Shown in pieces: positions 1 through 5,391 of a DNA stretch of 40,063 bases; position 1 is the stretch's first letter, and each line of letters starts with the position of its first letter. The position numbers were made by a program, and so were the translations under genes. The notes below the pieces were generated by a model. That model did not search any database. It was not told where the DNA came from and saw nothing but the letters and a program-made list of their open reading frames with translations. The stretch spans positions 1 to 40,063 of the forward strand of contig CAZXCU010000028.1 of NCBI GenBank assembly GCA_964639245.1. The letters run 5' to 3'. Source of the DNA: SB15 sp964639245 (GTDB lineage Bacteria > Chloroflexota > Anaerolineae > Aggregatilineales > J027).

Positions 1-2
1 CG

Positions 3-2339
3 GTGGAATTTACCGGAGTTGTTGATGCCCCCCCACTGGCTGAACCCATCCTTGTCACCAACAGTTTGACCTGTGCGGACACCGGCAACACCCTGATTCA
101 AAATTTGAGTTTAGACGGTGGCGACCAACTCCAAGCCATCTGCCCGACAGATTGCAGTGCCAGCAGCGAATCTGTTTACGGCAGCACGATTTATGATAGG
201 GCTTCGTCGGTGTGTCGGGCAGCAATCCACAATGGCATCGGGGCGGGTGTTCCCTTTGAGATCGAAATCCTCAGTCCTGAAATGCAGGATACTTATGCGA
301 GTTATGCCGAATTTAGTCAGGGATCGTCCCAGAATGGCATCCGTTCACGGGACATTGAAGGCTTTGTAGATTTAACAAGCCGCTGGTTCCGCATGACTCC
401 CCTCGAAGCCTCGACAGTAGCGGTTAGCATTACCGCCACCCCGCTGCCTACCCCCACGCTTGAACCCGCCACACCTACTTTTGAGCCACCCACACAAATT
501 CCACCCTCGGAAGTCTCCGGCACATGGACGGGTACGCTCACACAAGGGGGTGAGGTATTTACCTTTTCGATGGACATTACCCAACAAAATGAAAGTATCA
601 GTGGCACAAATCGCATTGCTTTTAGCGATGATCCAGCCCGATACGGCGTGTTATCGTTTGCGGGGACTGTCCAAGGCAATACCGTTCAATTCACTGAAAA
701 TGCGGTGCTGGAAAGCGGCGATGCGAGTGTGAGCTGGTGCATTAAAACAGCCAATTTGACCGAAAACAACGGTAGCTTGAGAGGGGAATGGTCAGCGTCC
801 AGTTGCACACCGGGCAGCATCACCCTTACACGAACCACCACCACCGAACCACCCCAATTTAGAATCGGGGGGGCAGGGGCAATTTTGCGTGATGCTCCCA
901 CTGAAGATGGGCAACAGGTCGCTACCGCCGTGATGCAGAGTTTGCCGATTGTCGGCATCAACGCAGAGGGAACTTACTATCTGGTGGAGTACAACAGCCT
1001 CACCGGGTGGGTATCCGCTACTTTTGGCAGAGCTGATGGCGATTTATCCACTGTGCCTGTTATAGGGAGTGCGCCCGTTGTGACAGAGACGCTTACAATT
1101 GCCGAACCACCCCAATTTAGAATCGGGGGGGCAGGGGCAATTTTGCGTGATGCTCCCACTGAAGATGGGCAACAGGTCGCTACCGCCGTGATGCAGAGTT
1201 TGCCGATTGTCGGCATCAACGCAGAGGGAACTTACTATCTGGTGGAGTACAACGGCCTCACCGGGTGGGTATCCGCCACTTTTGGTAGGGCTGTTGGCGA
1301 TTTATCCGCCGTGTCGGTCATCAGCAATAGTCCTGTCGTGACCGAAACCCCCACGCTTACCCCCACTGTTGAGCAGGCATCGGTAGCCACCGATGATTTT
1401 GTCGCTACGGCGGTGGCGGGAACAGTCAACGCCATGATGCCCGTGACCGCCACACCTACGCCCACCGAAACACCTGACCTTGTGGGAACCTATGTTGCCG
1501 CCAGTTTGACCGCGATTGTACAGGTCAATCCACCAACAGAAACGGCTGTCCCTACGGCCACAACGCCTCCAACCGCTACCGCGACCAGTACACCAACGGA
1601 AACCGCCACCAATACCCCTACGGTAACACCGACCACGACTCCAACCGCTACCGCCACTTTCACCCCAACCACAATACCAACAGACACTGCTACCAGCACA
1701 GCAACGGAAACAGCGACGACAACTCCCACCTATACCCCAACAGAAAGCGTCATCGCTAACGACTTTGTTCCCTTCGCTAACCCAGATGACCCCACCCAGC
1801 TAGACCCGGCGTGGAAATGGTTGCAGGAAAACGCCGACAACAACTACACACTCGCCGGAGAAGCGCTCATCCTCCGCAACAACATCGGGAGTGTTGACCC
1901 AAGCGGAATCTGTCACGATTTTACCTATGAAGGCAGTCTGACTCTCTCCACACAAATCACTGCCACCATTGCAGAAGGACAAGCGATTTTTCTGAGCATC
2001 ATCGGCATAGATGACCGCATCCCCTATCTCATGGCGATGCGTACAACGTTGGGAGGGCAAGGCACGCTCGTCCTCGTGGGAGAAGAAGATATTCTCGCTA
2101 TGGAATCGGGTGTCTTAGCCCAGCAGCAGTCGCTTTACTTGCAAATAACAGGGGATGGCTCGAATATCACCGTGTCTTACGGGGCGGACTTAGACAATAT
2201 GACCCCGGCAGCAGAAAATATTCCCCTTTCGCTGCCGCAAAACTTGAAGGTCTGCATCTTATTGGCAGCCAGCGAAACGGCTGGTTTAGAAGCCACGATT
2301 GAGGACTTTCAATTTAACGGGGGTGCAGCCCAACCCTAG
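3..2339 (+). CDS. Secreted LCCL / SH3-like multidomain protein (5' end cut by window)
   Basis: The frame is open to the left edge, so the true start and any signal peptide lie outside. Residues about 24-128 look like an LCCL domain: CPTDC, then VYGSTIYD, CRAAIHNG and QNGIRS in the expected order. Residues about 170-280 form a beta-rich segment (GTWTGTLTQGG...). Two nearly identical bacterial SH3-like repeats follow at about 282-366 and 368-450. A long Thr/Pro/Ala linker (about 480-580) leads to a C-terminal beta-sandwich-like region (about 582-778) that resembles the ConA-like domains ending many Chloroflexota surface proteins. LCCL and SH3 domains bind ligands or cell wall in other proteins, so an extracellular or surface-attached role is inferred. 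No catalytic motif is visible. Domain calls are by eye; LCCL is the firmest. Confidence 0.8.
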   Translation: MEFTGVVDAPPLAEPILVTNSLTCADTGNTLIQNLSLDGGDQLQAICPTDCSASSESVYGSTIYDRASSVCRAAIHNGIGAGVPFEIEILSPEMQDTYASYAEFSQGSSQNGIRSRDIEGFVDLTSRWFRMTPLEASTVAVSITATPLPTPTLEPATPTFEPPTQIPPSEVSGTWTGTLTQGGEVFTFSMDITQQNESISGTNRIAFSDDPARYGVLSFAGTVQGNTVQFTENAVLESGDASVSWCIKTANLTENNGSLRGEWSASSCTPGSITLTRTTTTEPPQFRIGGAGAILRDAPTEDGQQVATAVMQSLPIVGINAEGTYYLVEYNSLTGWVSATFGRADGDLSTVPVIGSAPVVTETLTIAEPPQFRIGGAGAILRDAPTEDGQQVATAVMQSLPIVGINAEGTYYLVEYNGLTGWVSATFGRAVGDLSAVSVISNSPVVTETPTLTPTVEQASVATDDFVATAVAGTVNAMMPVTATPTPTETPDLVGTYVAASLTAIVQVNPPTETAVPTATTPPTATATSTPTETATNTPTVTPTTTPTATATFTPTTIPTDTATSTATETATTTPTYTPTESVIANDFVPFANPDDPTQLDPAWKWLQENADNNYTLAGEALILRNNIGSVDPSGICHDFTYEGSLTLSTQITATIAEGQAIFLSIIGIDDRIPYLMAMRTTLGGQGTLVLVGEEDILAMESGVLAQQQSLYLQITGDGSNITVSYGADLDNMTPAAENIPLSLPQNLKVCILLAASETAGLEATIEDFQFNGGAAQP
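844..1318 (+). repeat. Tandem 258-bp repeat encoding two SH3-like domains
   Basis: Bases 844-995 recur without a mismatch at 1102-1253, an offset of 258 bp or 86 codons. After that the copies diverge but remain clearly related to about 1060 and 1318. The shared stretch encodes the core from EPPQFRIGGAG to YYLVEYN. Perfect identity at synonymous sites points to a recent duplication or to gene conversion inside the gene. Confidence 0.95.
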
Positions 2340-2361
2340 TTACACGACTTTGCCCCTAAAC

Positions 2362-2396
2362 GCACCTGTATTCTTTCTATCATGGAATACAGGTGC
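2362..2396. terminator. 12-bp perfect inverted repeat after the LCCL/SH3 gene
   Basis: GCACCTGTATTC at 2362-2373 pairs perfectly with 2385-2396 across an 11-nt loop, starting 22 nt after the stop codon. No T tract follows on either strand, so it is not a textbook Rho-independent terminator. It may be a transcript-end hairpin or part of a repeat. A smaller hairpin, CACGG/CCGTG, follows at 2402-2418. Confidence 0.5.
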
Positions 2397-2445
2397 AGGG
2401 ACACGGTGCGATTCCGTGAACAATGCCCGCCTGCATAACTGATGA

Positions 2446-2568
2446 AGTCACCTTACACAATACGGGAAAATCCCCACCCTCCATCCCTCCCCAAAGCATT
2501 GGGGAGGGAAGCCGAAGGCAGGGCGGGGACAAAAATGTCCCCAAAACCCTATTCTGCGTAAGGTGAGT
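2446..2568. repeat. MITE-like element, family A copy 1
   Basis: The element is bounded by near-perfect terminal inverted repeats: TCACCTTAC at 2448-2456 and GTAAGGTGA at 2558-2566. The interior holds a stem with TCCCCAAAGCATTGGGGA (about 2491-2508) and GGGGAC...GTCCCC (about 2525-2543). A second copy in the opposite orientation lies at 29548-29691. There is no coding capacity. It sits just upstream of the DinB-like gene and ends about 18 bp before a TATAAT. Confidence 0.85.
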
Positions 2569-2618
2569 GATAAATTTTTTGATGTTATAATCCGGTGAAA
2601 ATTTCACGGGAAAACATC

Positions 2619-3116
2619 ATGACACTCGCCTATATCCATACCCTTTTCCAGTACAACGACACGCTGCAACGCCGCATTTGGGACAGCATCATGCAGCTTT
2701 CCGACGCACAATTTGTCCAAGATGTCCCCTATTCGTTAGGGTCGCTGCGAAATCACATGGTACATCTCATCAATGTTGACCAGCGCTGGTTGTGCCGGGT
2801 GATGCAGTTGCCTTTGCCCGAAACCCGCCTTGACCCCGCCGATTTTCTCACCCGCGAAATGACCTTCCAGCAATGGGCAGCCAATCAAAAATTTGTGATG
2901 GACTCGGTTGCATCCCTTACAGAGACAGATTTAGAACGCACCGCCCAATTTAAAGTGTCAATCTTTCCCAATGAAAATGTGAAAACCGTCTGGCAAATTT
3001 TGCTGCATGTCGTGAATCATGGCACAGACCACCGCGCCCAGATGTTGCGAATTTTGCATGACTTTGGCGCACCCACCTTTGACCAAGATTTGATGATTCA
3101 TCTCTGGGAAGTATAA
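2619..3116 (+). CDS. DinB/YfiT-like putative metalloenzyme
   Basis: A protein of 165 residues from the ATG at 2619; a GTG at 2595 in the same frame would add eight residues. The four-helix DinB-type pattern is visible: an early helix with HMVHLINVDQRW and a late helix with HVVNHGTDHRAQ. These supply the usual three-His metal site of the DinB/YfiT superfamily. Members include thiol transferases (mycothiol or bacillithiol dependent) and many uncharacterised enzymes, so the substrate cannot be assigned. A TATAAT at 2586-2591 is a plausible -10 element without a clear -35. The ribosome binding site is weak. The gene stands alone between a repeat element and the promoter of the DUF6069-MarR operon. 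Confidence 0.85.
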   Translation: MTLAYIHTLFQYNDTLQRRIWDSIMQLSDAQFVQDVPYSLGSLRNHMVHLINVDQRWLCRVMQLPLPETRLDPADFLTREMTFQQWAANQKFVMDSVASLTETDLERTAQFKVSIFPNENVKTVWQILLHVVNHGTDHRAQMLRILHDFGAPTFDQDLMIHLWEV

Positions 3117-3134
3117 ATTTTTCATCAGAAAGCG

Positions 3135-3163
3135 TTGACGGCTGGCCTGTTTGTGGCTATTCT
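3135..3163 (+). promoter_or_regulatory. Sigma70-type promoter of the DUF6069-marR operon
   Basis: TTGACG at 3135-3140 and TATTCT at 3158-3163 are separated by exactly 17 bp. Transcription would start near 3170, inside the palindromic operator that begins at 3163. This arrangement fits direct repression. Confidence 0.7.
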
Positions 3164-3186
3164 TTTATTTAGACGGCTAAATAAAA
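3163..3186. promoter_or_regulatory. Palindromic operator, probable MarR binding site
   Basis: TTTTATTTAG at 3163-3172 and CTAAATAAAA at 3177-3186 form perfect 10-bp arms around a central ACGG. It overlaps the predicted start of transcription, and a related palindrome with the same ACGG centre follows marR at 4056-4077. Size and symmetry suit a dimeric winged-helix repressor; autoregulation by the MarR gene of this operon is inferred. Confidence 0.75.
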
Positions 3187-3204
3187 TCAAAAGGAGAAAG
3201 TCTC

Positions 3205-3612
3205 ATGCAAGCCAGTCAACATCTGAAAACGCTGCCCATTTCCAAATTTTTAATCGGTGGCATAATGGCGGGGGTCGTGGCGCTGATTCTCAACAATCTG
3301 TGGTTCGTGATTTACGAAAGCCTCACGGATTACGCCAAATTTGAGGAATTGAACGTCTTTTCGATTTCGTTGATGTCGGTACTGCCTGTTTTGGTGGGTG
3401 CATTGGTATACTATGGGTTAACACGATTCGTCCCGCAGATGGCAACACGGGTGTTTGTGGTTGGGGGTCTGCTGTTTGGCCTCTTGAGTTTGGGGGGGCC
3501 ATTCAACCCGGACATGGCGGAAGGCTTCGCCGGAGCCGCCGCACCCATGCACATTATCGGGGCGCTGGCGTGTGTGCTGCTTGTGCCATATTTTGTAAAT
3601 CGGGAAAGCTAG
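3205..3612 (+). CDS. Small four-helix membrane protein, DUF6069-like
   Basis: A 135-residue hydrophobic protein with four predicted membrane spans at about residues 15-38, 52-72, 80-98 and 111-130. The start is well supported by AAAAGGAG at about 3189, a good distance before the ATG. Length and layout fit the DUF6069 group, whose function is not known. It is the first gene of an operon with a MarR repressor 7 bp downstream, behind a strong promoter with an operator. That context suggests a protein induced by a small ligand, such as one for membrane stress or efflux support. The family assignment is moderate; the membrane nature is clear. Confidence 0.8.
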   Translation: MQASQHLKTLPISKFLIGGIMAGVVALILNNLWFVIYESLTDYAKFEELNVFSISLMSVLPVLVGALVYYGLTRFVPQMATRVFVVGGLLFGLLSLGGPFNPDMAEGFAGAAAPMHIIGALACVLLVPYFVNRES

Positions 3613-3619
3613 GATTTTT

Positions 3620-4042
3620 ATGCCCTTTGCAGTCGAAGACTCGGTTGGTTATCTGATGATACGCATTATGAAAGCACACCGGGATACCGCCAGCGCTTTG
3701 CTGGGTGAACTTGGCTTGCATGTGGGGCAGGAAATGTTTTTGATGGAACTCCGCGACGGCATGAATCTGTCGGATATGGGATGTTCGCTGGGGGTGCAGC
3801 CCGCCACCATCACCAAGATGACGCAGCGCATGGAAAAAAGCGGCTTGGTTGAACGCCGTCCTGACCCCGACGATGCGCGGTCTAGCCTAGTCTATTTGAC
3901 CGACAAAAGCCGTGAACTTTTGCCCCAAATTGCGGCGGTCTGGCAGCAGTTAGAAGAACGCACCATCGCCAATTTGACCATCGAAGAACGCCTGTTGTTC
4001 CGTCGGATTCTGTTGCAAATTTTGGAGAACCTCGAAGACTAA
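3620..4042 (+). CDS. MarR-family transcriptional regulator
   Basis: A 140-residue winged-helix protein. The recognition-helix region is clear (LSDMGCSLGVQPATITKMTQRMEKSGL, about residues 50-76, quoted in outline), followed by the wing ERRPDPDDARSSLVYLT typical of MarR. The N- and C-terminal helices would form the dimer interface. It lies 7 bp after the DUF6069-like gene and is probably co-transcribed. Palindromes with a common ACGG centre lie in the operon promoter and just after this gene, so autoregulation is likely. MarR proteins usually lose DNA binding on contact with phenolic or oxidising ligands; the ligand here is unknown. Confidence 0.92.
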   Translation: MPFAVEDSVGYLMIRIMKAHRDTASALLGELGLHVGQEMFLMELRDGMNLSDMGCSLGVQPATITKMTQRMEKSGLVERRPDPDDARSSLVYLTDKSRELLPQIAAVWQQLEERTIANLTIEERLLFRRILLQILENLED

Positions 4043-4055
4043 AATTTTTTACCGA

Positions 4056-4077
4056 TTTAGTTAGACGGCTTACTAAA
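4056..4077. promoter_or_regulatory. Second MarR-type palindrome
   Basis: TTTAGTTAG (4056-4064), ACGG, CTTACTAAA (4069-4077): 9-nt arms with one mismatch and the same centre as the operator at 3163-3186. It lies 14 bp after the marR stop codon, between convergent genes, where no promoter is needed for a downstream + strand gene. It could be an auxiliary site for looping. Confidence 0.55.
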
Positions 4078-4146
4078 AGCCGTTTCATTTTTCCTTTCCA
4101 GAATCGACCCAAAAAGAAAAGGGGTCATTTCTGGAAAGGCTTTTAG
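4073..4146. terminator. Long nested hairpin between convergent genes
   Basis: Three nested pairings are present: CTAAAAGCC (4073-4081) with GGCTTTTAG (4138-4146), CCTTTCCAGAA (4093-4103) with TTCTGGAAAGG (4129-4139, sharing two bases with the outer arm), and GACCC with GGGTC around an A-rich loop. It lies between marR and the convergent gene at 4168-4656 and probably ends transcription from both sides. Confidence 0.6.
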
Positions 4147-4167
4147 TTTGGCGATTCCAGCCATTTT

Positions 4168-4656
4168 TTATACCGCCCCAAGTTCGCGCTGAATATCTTT
4201 GATTTCAAATTCCACCCCCGCTTCCGTCAAGACCTGTGCGATGATGGCTGCCACATCCGCCGCGAGATTGGTGCAAAAATTCAGCCGTTCCGCGCTAGCA
4301 AATTCGGCAAATTGCCCGGTCAGATTTTCGCAAATATGGTCAGGCGATTTGCCAAGATTCAAGCGGGCTTGCCAGAGTTCACGGTAGCGGTTGGCTGCCG
4401 TGCGGAGTGTGTCTGTTACCATGCCGGTGGGGTCAGGGTCGCCCAGATATTCCCCGATGATAAGTTCGCCTGCTTTAATCGCACCACATTCGCCCTTGCC
4501 CGTGATTCCTCCTTTGCGGAGCGATTGGTAGGGACGGGTGGGCAGATTGAAGGTTTCTGCAAGGCAAATCCCACAACTCCGATGGGGGGTCAACTTGCCT
4601 TCGTACAAAATAAAAGCGGTCTGGTGGGCCTGCTGCATCTTGTCGTCGCTGCTCAC
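4168..4656 (-). CDS. C_GCAxxG_C_C-type putative redox protein
   Basis: A 162-residue protein with the glycine-rich segment GGITGKGECGAIKAGE at about residues 49-64, which resembles the signature of the C_GCAxxG_C_C family (Pfam PF09719). Further cysteines lie at HRSCGIC near residue 27 and in HICEN and NFC in the second half. The family is thought to be redox active or to bind metal through these cysteines; the reaction is unknown. An AGGAG-like site lies before the ATG at 4656. It is convergent with the MarR operon, with a long hairpin between them, and has no clear functional partner nearby. Confidence 0.65.
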   Translation of the reverse strand: MSSDDKMQQAHQTAFILYEGKLTPHRSCGICLAETFNLPTRPYQSLRKGGITGKGECGAIKAGELIIGEYLGDPDPTGMVTDTLRTAANRYRELWQARLNLGKSPDHICENLTGQFAEFASAERLNFCTNLAADVAAIIAQVLTEAGVEFEIKDIQRELGAV

Positions 4657-4680
4657 AAATCCTCTCCTTTTATGCTTATA

Positions 4681-4811
4681 GTAACCTTCGCAAAGAATTT
4701 AGAATTGCCCGGACGGCATCTATGCCGTCCCTACGAATTTGATACGGTGGATTTCCCGTAGGGACGTGATATATCGCGTCCGTGTTTTTCCAAAAATGAA
4801 CCGAAGGTTAC
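4681..4811. repeat. MITE-like element, family B copy 1
   Basis: Perfect 10-bp terminal inverted repeats GTAACCTTCG (4681-4690) and CGAAGGTTAC (4802-4811) bound a 131-bp element. Inside are the palindrome GGACGGCATCTATGCCGTCC, a CCCTACG/CGTAGGG pair and the near-palindrome GTGATATATCGCGT. A second copy of nearly the same length lies at 27843-27972 in the same orientation. There is no coding capacity. Confidence 0.9.
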
Positions 4812-4815
4812 TTAT

Positions 4816-4951
4816 GGACAAGGCAATTAGACTTTAAATGAATCCAACTTTTGCGGACGGGATCTCTGTGAGTCCCGCCCCTACAGGTGTATTTCTCGTA
4901 GGGACAGCATACATGCTGTCCACAATCATTTGGTTTTTAATTGCTTTGTCC
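4816..4951. repeat. MITE-like element, family C, abutting family B
   Basis: Terminal repeats GGACAAGGCAATTA (4816-4829) and TAATTGCTTTGTCC (4938-4951) differ at one position. The interior repeats the plan of family B with other bases: a GGACAGCATACATGCTGTCC palindrome, a CGGGA...TCCCG stem, and a CCCTAC/GTAGGG pair. The element begins 5 bp after the family B copy ends, so the gap from 4657 to 4952 is almost wholly repeat. Confidence 0.8.
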
Positions 4952-4952
4952 C

Positions 4953-5216
4953 TTATTCACGCTGATGCTGGTTAAAAAATCTCTCAAAGCTACATTTTAA
5001 GATAAAATAGGCACCGTTCACATCACGAAAAATAATGCCGTTGGCGGGGTCTTGCACCAAACGCAGAATATGTCTTTCGGTGTAAAAAAAATCTGTGGCA
5101 AGTTCCGCCGCAGTCGCCCACATCGCAAAAGGGGTCAAGTCGGCGAGTTTTTCGGGGTCGGCTTCGGTCAGCGCGGGACAGTCTTGGGTACGTTGGCGAC
5201 AAAATTCGCAGTCCAT
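4953..5216 (-). CDS. Small Cys-rich hypothetical protein
   Basis: An 87-residue protein that starts MDCEFCRQRTQDCPAL, so three cysteines in a CxxC...C arrangement could bind a metal. The rest is a compact mixed region with FFYTERHILRLVQDP and GAYFILKC, which loosely resembles a small regulatory domain. An AGGA about 9 nt before the ATG supports the start. I do not recognise the family. It is divergent from the DUF2298 gene, separated by 175 bp. Its stop codon lies only 2 bp from the repeat at 4816-4951, so the repeat may supply the transcript end. Confidence 0.65.
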   Translation of the reverse strand: MDCEFCRQRTQDCPALTEADPEKLADLTPFAMWATAAELATDFFYTERHILRLVQDPANGIIFRDVNGAYFILKCSFERFFNQHQRE

Positions 5217-5321
5217 CAGGCTTTTCCTAGTGATTTTGGGTTGAATTTAAATAAAAGTTTATCAAAAGTCATTGGGGATTGGGTACAAATAAATCGCATA
5301 CCGAACACCCTTTTCTGATGC

Positions 5322-5327
5322 TACAAT
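5322..5327 (+). promoter_or_regulatory. Possible -10 element upstream of the DUF2298 gene
   Basis: TACAAT lies 64 bp before the ATG at 5392. No good -35 is present at the expected distance, and no strong ribosome binding site precedes the ATG, so this is a weak call. Confidence 0.3.
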
Positions 5328-5391
5328 GGCACGCGGTGAGACATATGGCGGGTCACGCTGTATTTATTAGCGAAACGAATTTCAAGACTCT

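Noticed and set aside
4312..4761. A 149-codon + strand frame opposite the C_GCAxxG_C_C-type gene
   Set aside because: It spans the 5' end of the real gene and runs into the family B repeat; no start signals.
4657..4952. Possible CRISPR-like array from repeated GTAGGG and CCCTAC units
   Set aside because: There are no regularly spaced identical repeats with unique spacers; the units are parts of two terminal-inverted-repeat elements.
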